Made by a program: the position numbers and the translations under genes. DNA of 64,000 bases from Aplidium turbinatum (lineage: Eukaryota > Chordata > Ascidiacea > Aplousobranchia > Polyclinidae), in assembly GCA_918807975.1 (NCBI GenBank), contig OU964918.1:1798001-1862000 (forward strand). Direction: 5' to 3'. The notes beneath the pieces are model-generated. The model was not told where the DNA came from and made no database searches. It saw only the letters and a list, made by a program, of their open reading frames with translations. Shown one piece after another: positions 33,654 to 45,385 of this stretch (position 1 is its first letter; each line of letters begins with the position of its first letter).

Positions 33654-34797
33654 GTTGGTAGCATCAGCAAGAGTGATTGGTGACATCACCAACAATGATT
33701 GCTGGCATCAGCAAGAGTGACAGGTGGCATAAGCAACAGTGATTGGTAGCATCAGCAACAGTAATGTGTAGCATCAGCAACAGTGGTTGGTGGCATCAGC
33801 AACAAAGATTGGTGGCATCAGCAACGTTGGTTAGTGACATCAGCAACATTGGTTGGTGGCATCAGCAACATTGATTGGTGGCATCAGCAACAGTGATTGT
33901 TGGCATCAGCAACAATGATTGGTGACATCAGCAACAATGATTGATTTCATCCACAATAGTGATTGGTGGCATCAGCTACAGTGGTTGGTGGCATCAGCAA
34001 CAAAGATTGGTGACATCAGCAGCATTGATTGGTGGCATCACCAACAATGTTTGGTGGCATCAACAACTATGTTTGGTGGCATCAGCAACAATGATTGGTG
34101 GCATCAGCAACAATCATTGGTGGCATCAGAAACAGTGTTTGGTGCCATCACCAACAATGATTGGTGGCTTCGGCAACATTGGTTGGTGGCATCGGCAACA
34201 ATTATTGGTGAGATCACCAACAATGATTGTTTGCATCAGCAACATTGTTTGGCGGCATCAGCAACAATGATTCAGTGACAATGATTGGTGGCATCTACAA
34301 CAATCATAGGTGGCATCAGCAACAGTGGTTGGTGGCATCACCAACAATCATTGGTAGCATCAGCAACAATGATTATAGCATCAGCAACGGTATTTGGTGG
34401 TATCCTCAACAATGATTGTTGGCATCAGCAACAATGATTGGTGGCATCAGCAGCAATCATTGATGGCATCAGCAACAATGGCAGGGGGCATCAGCAACAA
34501 TGATTGGTGGCAACAGCAACATTGATTAAGGGCATCAGCAACAATGATTGGTGGCATCAGCAACAATGATTAGTGACATCAGCAACAATCTTTGGTGACA
34601 TCAGCAACATTGATTGGTGGCATCAGCAACGTGGATTGGTGGCATCAGCCACATTGGTTGGTGGCATCAGCAACATTGGTTAGTGAATAGTGACATCATC
34701 AACAGTGATTGGTGGCATCAAAAGCCTTGATTGGTGGCATCAGCAACAATGATTGGTGGCATCAGCAACATTGTTTTGTGGCATCAACAACAATGAG
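33654..34797. repeat. 22-bp minisatellite, right block
   Basis: About fifty imperfect units of the same GGTGGCATCAGCAACAATGA type as at 16955-17484. The first eight bases are the hAT target duplicate. Units vary in the last third (AATGATT, AGTGGTT, ATTGGTT). Three overlapping open frames here, up to 119 codons, are repeat artefacts. Confidence 0.95.
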
Positions 34798-35165
34798 CGT
34801 GTCTGCCCTATCGCCCTGTGCATCTCGTCGAACTGTCTTTGTTCAAGGGTAGAATTTATGATTCAATCCCGCAACACCAGGATGTAGCATTTTTTTTGTT
34901 TAATTGTGCAGATGACAAACAGACCCTAAATTGTATTATGAAAGGCATTATCCTCATCCAGCCCTCATCCTCCATGCATAAATTGCAGCGAAAATCTGCT
35001 TTGCGGTTATACATCATCATACAGCGACTATCAGGCGTAATAAAAGCAGACAGTTGGCCCCTAGATACATGGAAAAGATTCAACTCAAAAACTTAAGAAA
35101 CAATATTCCAATAAAGTTATTTCATCAACCTGCTAATTCGTTCAGTTACAGTGGAATCATTTTAC
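34798..35165. other. Intron next to the EGF exon
   Basis: A 92-codon plus-strand frame (34818-35096) resembles the end of non-LTR reverse-transcriptase-type ORFs (LVELSLFKGRIYDSIP, QRKSALRLY) only weakly, and I do not assign it. Confidence 0.35.
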
Positions 35166-35279
35166 CTGTTTCGCATCTATCTCCTCCATATCCCCTGACA
35201 CACTCGCACGTGTATGATTGACGGTTTCCTTTACACCTTCCTTGGTTTTGACAAGGCGAGCTCCAGCAGAGGTTTTCAA
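35166..35279 (-). CDS. EGF-like domain exon (host gene, most 5' seen)
   Basis: A 114-bp minus-strand exon with a TTTCAG acceptor and a GTAAAA donor, phase 1 at both ends. It encodes VENLCWSSPCQNQGRC, then YTCECVRGYGG and DRCETG, a complete six-cysteine EGF-like repeat. It is close to the exon at 1882-1995 even at nucleotide level, including the intron flanks, which points to exon duplication. The next EGF exon downstream in transcription is at 13128, so the intron would be about 22 kb, mostly the nested transposons and the minisatellite. No further EGF exon was recognised between 35.3 and 64 kb, so upstream exons lie beyond the window or are of another type. Confidence 0.85.
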
Positions 35280-36359
35280 CTGAAACAACAAAATCAAAAG
35301 TGACCAAATAAATAATATTACCAAGTTTCTGTTGAGTACGCTCAGTACAAGTTACTCCCAGCAAGTATTGCGCAGTAGGCTACAATGTAACCACACACAG
35401 TTTGCACCAATAAGTTGTTTGTGTGTACAAAAATCAGGAAGTCTTTTATTGTGATTTGTTTAACCCTATTAGCGGATTCCCAGACGAAAAATTCCCATTG
35501 TTACATTGAGTCATCGTCTGCAGACGATGAATCCATGTACCCGAAGTATGGTTTGTTGGCTACTGAGAATACTAGCTATTGGTGAATGGTGAACTATCCA
35601 ATTTGCAGACGTTGAATCAATGAAAAAAATTACAATGGTATACAAAAAATTTTTTTTTCTGCTGTTTGAATTTTGACAACTGATTTCAGGTCGTCGTCGT
35701 TGTCGTCGTCTGAGTTTCTGGGGCCGAGGGTCTATTCTTTTACCACCCCAAATTCACGATTCATGATTTCAGGTAATTTTGTGATGCTGAATCCGAATCT
35801 GAACTCAGATTTTTACTGTCATATCAAATTTTTGATATAATAAAAATACTTTATTTTTGCCAAAAGTGAAAGATTTGGCGTTGCGTTTACTACCAACATA
35901 ATGCAGTGCTATAACGACAGGATAGTGTTAGACAGGCCAAAACAGCTTAAATAAGGTTACTGAACAAGCATCGCCATAGGCCTGCTTAAATCTTTGTAGT
36001 TTTATGCAAAACATTGACGGGGAGAATGTCAGTTATATTTTTAGCCTCCATTTTAGCTAGCTTGTTATTACTGCATGGTTAATAATGTTGCTTAGAAAAC
36101 AAATTGGTATCTAAATTGTAGTTTGTGGGTGTATTTCAGCTACTTATGCACCACATGGCCTGGATTTCTGGATATAGCACAATGTGTATGTGTGATAAAC
36201 ACAATGTCAAATTTTCCACTTTTGAGAAAAGTAACAATTTGTTGTTATCGTATCTCACAAACCTGACGTGATAGGAAAAATCTGAGGTCAGATTCGGTTT
36301 CAGCACCCCAAAATTACTCTAAATCAGTTTTCAAAGTTCATGCCGCAAAAATTGTGTAG
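35280..36359. other. Intergenic or intronic repeats, no gene
   Basis: Contains a small palindromic unit with CATCGTCTGCAGACGATG (about 35512-35529), a GTTGAATCAATG motif near 35607, and a LINE 3' tail at 35690-35765. The remainder to 36359 shows no recognisable feature. Confidence 0.5.
35690..35765 (-). mobile_element. LINE 3'-tail fragment
   Basis: On the minus strand it reads GGGGTGGTAAAAGAATAGAC, then CTCGGCCCCAG, and ends in a (GACGAC)n-like tail. The same tail is at about 50368-50420 on the plus strand after a LINE fragment. Only the last 75 bp or so are present. Confidence 0.6.
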
Positions 36360-36860
36360 ACCAGTGTAATCGATTTTGTTATCTGGTGAGCTATTGTTTG
36401 TGAAGCTGACAACACAAAAAAACGTCTTATTGCTTCAACTGTAATAATTAACAACTTTTTGTTGACTGGCTTTTATAATGGAGCACAAGAAATGAACTCG
36501 CTTAATTCGCTTTGTGTTATTGATGTCAAACGAAACAATGGAAAACGAGACGATGTGCCTCTCTGCTTGCGCATGTTGATGCACGAAGCAATTATGAGCT
36601 AATGGCTTGCTAGCTCAATAGAACCGATATCTCGCCTTGCCGGGAGTTGGCCATCAACAGAAACAGCCAGAAACTGCAAAAATTCAACAAAATTTTGAAT
36701 TTACAAGAAAACTACGCAATTTTTCAAGGTTTACATGATTCGACTGCCTTCCAATTTTGGGAAAACTCAAGAAACCCCAAGTGCATAGCATTGCTGCGCT
36801 TGTAATAATCAAATGAAATATGAAAGGAACAGGTCTTGCCTCCCTTTGAGGACCAAACTG
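36360..36860 (+). mobile_element. Right-end fragment of a TTAA element related to 3215-6463
   Basis: Diverged match to about 6010-6463 (GATGCACGAAGCAATTATGAGC and TTGAATTTACAAGAAAACTAC are shared). It ends GAGGACCAAACTG at TTAA (36861-36864). More divergent than the copies at 3215, 13595 and 41241, so it is older or another subfamily. Confidence 0.65.
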
Positions 36861-36864
36861 TTAA

Positions 36865-38250
36865 GAGTTTGGCTTTTAGGGTCTTTGATCATCAACAAGT
36901 GCCTCGCCGATTTTGAATTTCATTGCCGGAGAAAACGATGTGGTACAATTGCACTTCAAGAGGCCATGTTCATAAGTAGACAGAGTGCAAAGATCAACAA
37001 CCGTGCCGAAAGGGAAGAACTACGTCACCTAATCTATTAATGAACTGATTCAACAGAATTTCACAGCAATAACGCCTAACAGCACAGAAACTCAACAGCC
37101 AGCAGCCTTAAGCCAAATAAAATAGCCACATGAAAGAACCACTCACTGACTTCAACACCATTCGTCATAACACATGACTATGGAACGGTGTTCTGAAAGC
37201 TAGTGCAATTCACTATTGTAGTGTTTAGCTCTGTTCCCTCTATCATATCTGGGCTTTTTGAGACGATGTTTTTCTGAGCAGGGGCACAAAGTACCTTAAA
37301 GTTTAACCGTTTATAACTTCTTTCAGTTATGAACTAGAATCTTTTACCGCTGGCAAAACAATCGCAAGGCCTTTGAGCGTTGAATGATATTAACATGTTT
37401 GTACAGTAATACATATTATTAAAGTTTGTTAATAAACGTGTTTATGAACGCGGGTCAAATTTGAAAGCTGCCTGATTTTTATAATAAAAAAACAAATCTT
37501 TCGTTTTTCCCACTCTCGTGTCATTTGCCTTTTTCTAGACCTCTTTTTCGCTGTGATGGTCAGAAATAAAAACAAAACTCAACTGAACTGTGAAGACGTA
37601 TTGTCACCAGATTAGTTACGCTTGGCCGGCCAACAAACAAACTATGTCAAATCGGTGATTACGACGACGTTTGACAGCAATAGATTTGCAGGGAATCTAG
37701 CGATCTTTTGTGGACGCACATATCAAATCTATATGCTCTGGTGAAAGATTATCTGAACTAATTATGTTCCTTATACCTCACACTTGAAACGAAAGTATAA
37801 TTTATTGCCAAGTCGTGTATTTTGACAAAACTTTGATTTTTGTGCAGTGTTTTTCTTTAGCGTGCGCAAACTTCAAGGTTACCTTAGTTCAGCTAGAACA
37901 CAAAAATTGCGGTTTAGAAAAAGGTCCCACGTTACTTATGAGATTACCAAGCCTAACAATAAAATGCGACTGAATGATAGCACGAAATGTGTGGGAATTT
38001 AGACATTTCAGTCTGAAATCTTTTGCAAAAATGTCTTGATTTTACCACCACAGTGTCAAAGTTATATTAGGAACACTGGTACAAAAATACCGAAACAATA
38101 ACACGATACTATTGCCAATTATTATAAGTATAACGATCTGGTGGCTTTATACTACGACCACTGTGGGTTCTTTACAAATCAAAATTGGGATGATCATGGT
38201 CAACCTGATCAGTTTCTGACTCTGTAGCCGGGATTTCGGTCTTTTGGTTT
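36865..38250. other. Region with a dispersed repeat, otherwise unassigned
   Basis: About 37053-37240 matches, inverted, the block near 16390-16530. It also ends in a short motif, GTAGTGTTTAGCTCT (37218-37232), repeated at 51126-51140 beside the Gypsy gag start, so part may be Gypsy terminal or leader sequence. From 37240 to 38250 I recognise nothing. Confidence 0.4.
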
Positions 38251-38258
38251 GCCGGTCT

Positions 38259-39797
38259 TTATATTAAACTGTGGTGGTTTCGTCTGATAATGCCACGCGG
38301 AGTTTCGACCATGTAAGAGCGAGGGGATGGAGCTTGTTGAATTATGTGTCCTTCATCCAAATCTGGCTCGATCCAAACACTTGAGTTTGGAGATAGGGGA
38401 GGCAGCACCGTTGCTCTATGTCTCTTATCGTGATCTAACTTTTGCTGTTGTTTTAGTTCTTTATCACGAAGGCGAAATTGTTTTAAGTAATTCCACTTTG
38501 GATCATATATTTTAGGATCAGCAGGAACAATCGATCGCAGCTTGCATCCCATTAATAATTCACACGGACTGAATCCAGACTGCAGTGTAGTGCTTGCGTA
38601 ATTAATGAGTGCAAGTTGTGGATCCGTTAATTTGTCGAATAGCGATTTCACTGTTTGAACAGCTCTTTATGCTTCGCCATTGCTCTTTGGATATCGCGGA
38701 CTGCTCGTTTTGTGTAAAAACCCATACTCCTCGGAGAATCTGCAAAACATGTGAGAAGAGCATTGTGGGCCACTATCGCTGACGAGTATTTCCAGGATTC
38801 CGTGAGTCGAAAAAATCTTTTTCAAATGTTTGATAACATCAAAGGATGTAGTGGAGTGGTCAAGACACAACACTTCAATAAAACGCGAAAAATAGTCGAC
38901 CACAATCAAATACTGTTTGTTCTGCCATTGGAACAAATCACAGCCAACTTTCTGCCAAAGATAGTCCGGCAAACTCGAAGGCATGAGAGGTTCTGGGCTG
39001 TAAACACAGTGTTGGCTGCAAGCAGAGCATTTGGAAACAAAACTGGCAAGGTCATCATTCATACCAGGCCACCATATACAAGATCTAGCCAGGGATCTAC
39101 ACTTGACTATTCCTTGATGGCCAGTGTGGATGTAATGAAGCATATCATTACGTAGCTTGAGAGGGATTAACAGGCGATTGCGAAAAAGCAATAAATTTCT
39201 TTCAAACGACAGTTCATTTCGGACTTTGAAATACGGCAGCAAGTGCAGATCTAGCACGGATTTGCTAGGCCACTGCGTTTGACAGTAATCAATTAATTTA
39301 GCACATACCGGATCATCTCGAATTTCGGCGTGAATCTGATGTAAGCATTCGGACGAGGCAGGCAGTGAAACAATAACGGCATCCACATGAAGTTCTGCCT
39401 CCTCATGCAAATCATCTTTGTTGCCTATTGAGACAGGGCTTCTGGAAAGCATGTCTGCTGAACAAAGTAATTTTCCTGGAACATATTTAATCTCGTAAGA
39501 ATACCACAATCTCATTCTGAAGCGTTGAATGTGAGGAGGCAACTCGTCAAGACTTTTGTGGTCCAGCAGCGATATTAACGGTTGATAATTATCAAGCAGA
39601 ATTGTCACAACCACTACAAGAACAAAAAAACACTGATTATAATTATTATAATCAGTGTTTATTTCAAATAAAGTGCCAATTAAAAAGTTTCGGAATTTTT
39701 CACATTCCCAAGTTGAAGCCAATGCCTCTTTTTCGATTTGGGCATATAAAGTTTCAGCCAGAGTGAGTGATCTTGATGCAAAAGCAACAGGATGCAA
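38259..39797 (-). pseudogene. Gypsy RNase H and integrase region
   Basis: RNase H end (HPVAFASRSLTLAETLYAQI), then an HHCC zinc domain (HTGHQGIVKCRSLARSCIWW followed by CSACSQHC) and an integrase core (VGCDLFQW, VVDYFSRF, LVSDSGPQ, SSPRYPKSNGEA), with a C-terminal basic region (LPPLSPNSSVWI). Part of the fossil at 38251-51150. Confidence 0.85.
39628..39660. repeat. Perfect 16-bp-arm palindrome
   Basis: Arms AAACACTGATTATAAT and ATTATAATCAGTGTTT with a one-base centre. It lies in extra sequence within the RNase H part of the Gypsy fossil, so it looks like a tiny inserted palindrome. Confidence 0.85.
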
Positions 39798-39894
39798 TTG
39801 CCCAGATTACATTTGCCACAATACAGCCCCTAACCCATAAGAGGACGAGTCTGCCGAAAGAACAGTTTTAGCTTTAAGGTCATAGTGAATAAAC

Positions 39895-40256
39895 GGTACC
39901 CGGTCAATTGGTCGACAGACATTTGGTCGACAAACATATGGTCGACAGGACGTTTGGTCGACAGACATTTGGTCGACAGGACATTTGGTCGACAAGTCAT
40001 TTGGTCGACAGGACGTTTGGTCGACAGACATTTGGTCGACAGGACATTTGGTCGACATAACGATTCATTTTATGGTTAGGGTTAACTAACCCTAACCTAA
40101 CCCTAGCTCAAACCCAAATGTCCTGTCGACCAAATGTCTTGTCGACCAAATGTCTGTCGACCAAATGTCTTGTCGACCAAATGTCCTGTCGCCCAATCGA
40201 CTTGTCGACCAAATGTCCTGTCGACCAAATGTCTGTCGACCAATCGACCGGCCACC
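39895..40256. mobile_element. Foldback element with telomere-like core, copy 2
   Basis: Ends GGTACCCGGTCAATTGG and CCAATCGACCGGCCACC, flanked by a perfect 8-bp direct repeat GAATAAAC (39887-39894, 40257-40264). Arms are 15-16-bp TTTGGTCGACA units; the core is a short GGTTAGGGTTAACTAACCC tract (about 40073-40110). Compared with copy 1 it is in opposite orientation and has fewer units per arm. It interrupts the Gypsy RT to RNase H region. Confidence 0.9.
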
Positions 40257-40361
40257 GAATAAACACAGGGGTGTCTGTTAACGCAAACTTGATATCATTG
40301 AAAGATTTTTGTCGGCTGAGGCCCAAAACCCAAGAGGTCTCTTTGCGTAACAACTCTTGTA

Positions 40362-40581
40362 ATGCAATTGGTTGAGTTTCGCTTTTAGCAGCATGATCGT
40401 TGCTTACTTCACGAGGTAGATTTAAACGATTCTTTGATGAAGCGAGGGTTTCGTGGCGCAGTCGAAGGTTATGTAATTGATTGAGTTTCGCTTTTAGCAG
40501 CATGATCGTTGCTTACTTCACAAGCTATTGCCACAGCAAACTCGCAGCATCAGGCTAAGACAGATCGTTTAAATCTACCTT
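40362..40581. repeat. Insertion of dispersed repeat in Gypsy RT
   Basis: GTTTCGCTTTTAGCAGCATG is present twice as a direct repeat (about 40375 and 40483), with an inverted partner toward 40580. The flanks AACTCTTGTAATG (about 40350 and 40583) repeat directly and look like a target duplication. The unit also occurs near 16560 and 51330. Confidence 0.5.
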
Positions 40582-40599
40582 GTGAAGTAACTCTTGTAA

Positions 40600-41236
40600 T
40601 GGTTGTGACAATTCTGCTAGGTTAGGCAAAAACTTTGCAAGTTGATTAGGCATGCCCAAAAACCGGCGTACTCCACTTATGTCTAAGGGAGCTTCCATGT
40701 CTTTAACAGCCGATATTTTTTTGCAGGGTCAGCATGGATACCCTTGTTATCAACTATGTGGCCCAAGAATTTTATCGATTGCTTGGAAAATTCACATTTA
40801 TTGTCATTAGGAGTCACTTCTGCAGCGGACAGCCTTGCCAAAACGTCATTCAGTCTTTTATCGTGTTCACTTTTTGTCGCCCCAAATATCAACACGTCAT
40901 CCATAAGACATAACACGGCAGGTAATCCTTCCAGAATAGATGATATTTCGTGTTGAAAATGTTCTGGGTCTGATGAGATTCCGGTTTCTTCGTCGGTGGG
41001 GAGCATATGACGCTCTCTTTGAACACTTTTGTTTAGCTGTGTAAAATCTCAACAAATTCGTACCCTACCGTTTTTCTTTGGAGCCACAACTATTCCAAAA
41101 CACCACTCTGTAGGCTCCGTAACTTTTGAAATGACTCCAAGTTCCTCCATGCGCTTCAACTCACCTTTCACCTGGTCCTCCAACGGCAATGGAGTTTGTC
41201 TCGCAGCTGAAAGACAGTAAGGTTTCGTCTCAGCTT
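40600..41236 (-). pseudogene. Gypsy reverse transcriptase part
   Basis: Carries LKRMEELGVISKVTEPTEWC and APKKNGRVRIC (RT start), and in a separate stretch LPAVLCLMDDVLIFG (catalytic LMDD) and KCEFSKQSIKFLGHIVD. Part of the fossil; it stops at the TTAA insertion of 41241. Confidence 0.85.
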
Positions 41237-41240
41237 TTAA

Positions 41241-44200
41241 CACTTTGCTCCTCAAAGGGAGGCCAGATTTGGCCCCCCCCTCATATTTCCTTTGATTACT
41301 TGAAGCACAGTAACGCCATGCACTTGGTTTTTCTTGACTTTTCCTAAAATTGCCAGGCAGATCTGATGATATTAAATTTGATGCTAAAACTTGTGTAGTT
41401 TTCTTGTAAATTCAAGATTTTGGTGAATTTTTGCTATTTCTAGCTAACTTCCAGCAAAGCGTGAAATGGATTACATTGCGATGACAAGCCATAAGCTCAT
41501 AATTGCTTCGTGCATCGATATGCGCGAGCAGAGAGATACATCCTCTTGTTTTCCATTGTTTGGTTTGACCTCAATAATACAAAACGCGTTATTTCTTATG
41601 CCACAAAAGAAAAGCCAGTGATCACAAAGCTGTTAATTAGAAACAATAATAGCAAACGTTTTTTTGCGTTATCAGCTCTACGAACAATAGCAATCCATGA
41701 TCAAAGTAGTAGGCAATGTAGGCCACAAACTATTCAAAAACAGATGTTTCAAGCAGATAATATTCATTGACGAATAAAAAACGTTATAATAAGAAATCTT
41801 CCCTTGGGTAAAGACACGAAAAACCTGGTTTCGAAATATATAAACCTTCTATGGAAATGCTCTCATTGGCAAAACTTGCAATTGAGGAAATGTATCACTG
41901 TAAATGCTTTTGGGAGAAGCCGGAGAAATAGCGTTTCCGCAAACAGTAATTATGAGATACACTCAAAATTATGAGATAGGCTCCATTTAGGCTACACGTA
42001 GCAGCTAACTCGATTGCTACATGTCCCTTCCCTGCTTTATGTTGCCTTCTTGCTGTTATGTCTTGCATTTTTGTTTCACAGTGCACTGTGTGTTGTTCCA
42101 AAGAGCGCAAAATAAAGATGATAATGCCTTGTCTTACATTACAAAATATTTTGTAATGTAGACGAGGCATAAAGCTAGACGTCACAGAAGACAAACAACG
42201 AATCAGCTTTCTTGATCATTGATTCAACATCTGAATACGTTACGCCAATGTATAGGAGGCCGGCTATTGTGAAGACCCGCCATTTATAAACGATCCGATT
42301 ATACCAAAAGTGAGACAAACTAGTGGATCAAAGAATGAATAAATAATGCTGAGAAAACTAAATCTAAGTGACGAACAATACCGATGTCTTCATTTATCTT
42401 GGAAAAGTGCTGCCTAAACTTATCAACAAAAAATACAGTAAATAACGGCAAGAACCCGAAAGCAGAATTTGCTCGACTTTGGCATGAATTTAGTCAGACA
42501 TCTAATAATTCCACACATACAATAACGGGCTCTCAACGGCTGTAAGATACATAATCAACCTGATTCTGGGCGGTTTGTGTAACAGTTTAGGGGAAGACAC
42601 TAATTGAAATGATGCACCACACAAAAGATTTTCAATGAAGACTGAGTCTAAAAACAGATGTGGATTGTGCTGCACAATGACTTCAAGTTTAGGACAGAAA
42701 AAGCACAAAAATATCACGCCTTGTGGGAAATTTTCGAGAATCATAACACGATGCAAATACCATAAACGCGTAGTTTGCATGCTGCTCTAAGCTGGCCGGT
42801 AACTACAAAGGTAGACAATACAGGCAGTTTATAATTCGATAACAGCGTAATAAACATTATAAATACGTAGACCGACAATTTTCTTTTACAAACGTTTTAT
42901 GTCTAATAGTAAATTTTCCAATTTTTGTGAAGCGCTTGCAAACCACGGTTTTGTAAAATAATTCATCATTATTACTTTTTACTTCTCGGATGTTGTAAAA
43001 CGTCATCAGCAAAATCACTATAAACCATTTCATTACTTCAATGTAGTAGGCCTATGAATTTTTTATAGAATTGTAGCCACGTTGCTTCAACAAAGAAGGC
43101 ATTTTTTGGAAATATAAAGTTATAGAAAATAATTTGCAATCATGCAAATGTTTGGAAAGAATCTAGGAAGTCTTCTCACAATCTGGCACAAAATGATTAT
43201 GTTTATTGTATCTCTGCAATATTTTTTACGACAAACTTTGAAGCTTCGTTATAATCATTTTTATCTTTGAAGTCAAAAGTTAATTTTTTTTTGGCCAGAA
43301 ACATATTCGCTGCCTTGCTGATGTTGTCGGCTTTAGGCGTATTTTTTGTGCTTCAAACAATAAGGACCCAGTCACTCAGCAATCCAGTCCTTTTACATTG
43401 ATTCAACATTTGTAAACGTTAAATTTATGTAGATTTGCTGACTGTGGGTTATTTCACATTTCTTTTGTTTACGCATGTTCCTCAATTCGCTGTTGCATTG
43501 TTTCGACGCTGGCGGACTAAAAATGTATTTTCAAATTGATTGACACAATCTTCAATAAAAAGTGAGCTTCGAACTTAGCTTTGTTGATGTAAATGTTGTA
43601 TTTTTTGTGGATGTAATTTATGAGTCATGTCTATAAATAACCGTAATATGATGCAGCCTGCATGATATTTGTGATGCGACTTGACACAAATCCACAATTT
43701 CAAAAGCACCTAATTTGAACTTAGAAATTTCAGATAATTTCAACAACTTGTTCAATTGTCTTCTCTCTACTAAAAATATTCATACCACAAACTCAATTGT
43801 AGACCTAAAATACACAAACGAAGATGTAAACAGCTATTCAAGCAGGCTAAGGTGTTACTTGTGAGAAGTTTGGTTCCCTAAAACTAGAAGCTAGCCATGA
43901 GTTTTGGAAAGCATTAGTTTAGGACAAAAATGTAAAAGAACAAACGCAGTTTGTTTTTTTTTTCAAATTCGTGTAACAATATTACTCTGATTTTAACTAT
44001 TTTAGAATCAATGAGTAGCCTACAATAAGATTTGCTCGCAAGGCGTAAATTCTAATCAATGCAATGATTCGGCACACCGCACACACACTTCGTGCGGTTG
44101 ATCGAGCTCTTTGTTATTCACAACTTTGCATGAAATCGGATTAGCATGGTAATTAAGCAGCGGCAAGATAAATCAAAATTGTCGTTTTTGGGTACCTTTG

Positions 44201-44403
44201 CAAAAATTGAAATATCAAGTTTAACATATAAAATTTTGAAATAATGATTTTTCAAACTTATAGACAAATGATTTTTTTTCATACCAGTGCAACTTCTGTT
44301 GAAATAGCACCAGCGGATAACACGTAACAACTGATTGAATTTGATCCAAAAACGGCCCCCCCTTGAGCAGTTAACTTCCAAAAAAAGGTTGAAAAGCAAA
44401 GGG
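41241..44403 (-). mobile_element. 3.2-kb TTAA-flanked element, copy B
   Basis: Reverse-complement copy of 3215-6463, from CACTTTGCTCCTCAA at 41241 to the GAAAAGCAAAGGG end at 44403, with TTAA on both sides (41237-41240, 44404-44407). Sequence agreement is high along the whole length, including the internal mini-palindrome (43366-43448). It is inserted in the Gypsy RT region. No transposase is recognised. A 92-codon minus-strand frame at 42502-42780 has a mate in copy A but no domain. Confidence 0.85.
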
Positions 44404-44407
44404 TTAA

Positions 44408-44740
44408 GCTGATGTTATATTCGCGCCCCAGTTTGTCTAAACCTGTGAATAAGTCTGGATATTGGTCGCTAAAATTGATTGCTGTGAAACCGAGAGTTCC
44501 CTGACATTATTAAAGCAAGCAAAGATACCCAGTTCTTTTATTGCAGGCCAACCTTGCAGTGGTTGCTTCAATCCTTTTATGACATAAACGTCCTGTGTGC
44601 AGGAAATATTCCTTACACTCAAAGTAGCTGTGAATTTTCCTTGAATTTGCAGTCGTGTAGATTGAGGGCCGACTAAGTCAACATATGACGGTCGTAGCGA
44701 AACTTGAAGTTTTTTACTGTCCTCTAGAGCTCGACCTGTT
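44408..44740 (-). pseudogene. Gypsy protease-RT linker
   Basis: The frame has VYVIKGLKQPLQGWPAIKEL, matching the segment between protease and RT in Gypsy polyproteins. Part of the fossil at 38251-51150. Confidence 0.75.
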
Positions 44741-45385
44741 ATCAGACGTGGTCAAATGGCCACGCCCTTCACTAGTTTTGAAATTTTATATAGAAGGAAT
44801 TTTCCTAAAACGCTGATATTTCTTGACTTACTTTTTATCATTTGAGCATCGTTTAAACCTAATTTGGTTATTTTTGGAACACTATGTGGTTCACAATAAC
44901 CATTTTGTTGCAGGTTGTTCAGAAATTTTGTCTAAATTCCTAGATTTGGCAATCGGCATCGAAATGACTCATCGCTTCTGCTATTGTATACACAGTGGCC
45001 GCAGTCAACCGCGAGTCAGGTCATCAATCACACATTAAAACTAAGGACTAAACGCAATGGGACTCATAGTACAATTTATCGTTTTATCTCAATCCAGCGG
45101 TTTTTGTTGCGTTATTGCAATTTGCAAGGCAAGTAAAGTTGACCAGTTTTTACAAAGATAAGACGTGTTCATAACATGAAAAGCAAACTTTGGCAACTAG
45201 GAATGATCCGTTACTTTAGTTTAGTATTTACACTTTGCTAATTCTGAAAAGAAAAACAAAGCTAATCACAACCGAATCATCAACCACAGCCATTCACAAA
45301 GCGTTTTGTACCATATGTGTAGACGACATCAGAGGAACAGGTTATTAAAAAAAGAAATAATCTCGGAAAAGTTCCTTATCATGCA

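Noticed and set aside
33919-34415. Three overlapping plus-strand open frames of 62-119 codons
   Set aside because: They are translations of the 22-bp minisatellite in successive frames; composition is purely repeat-driven.
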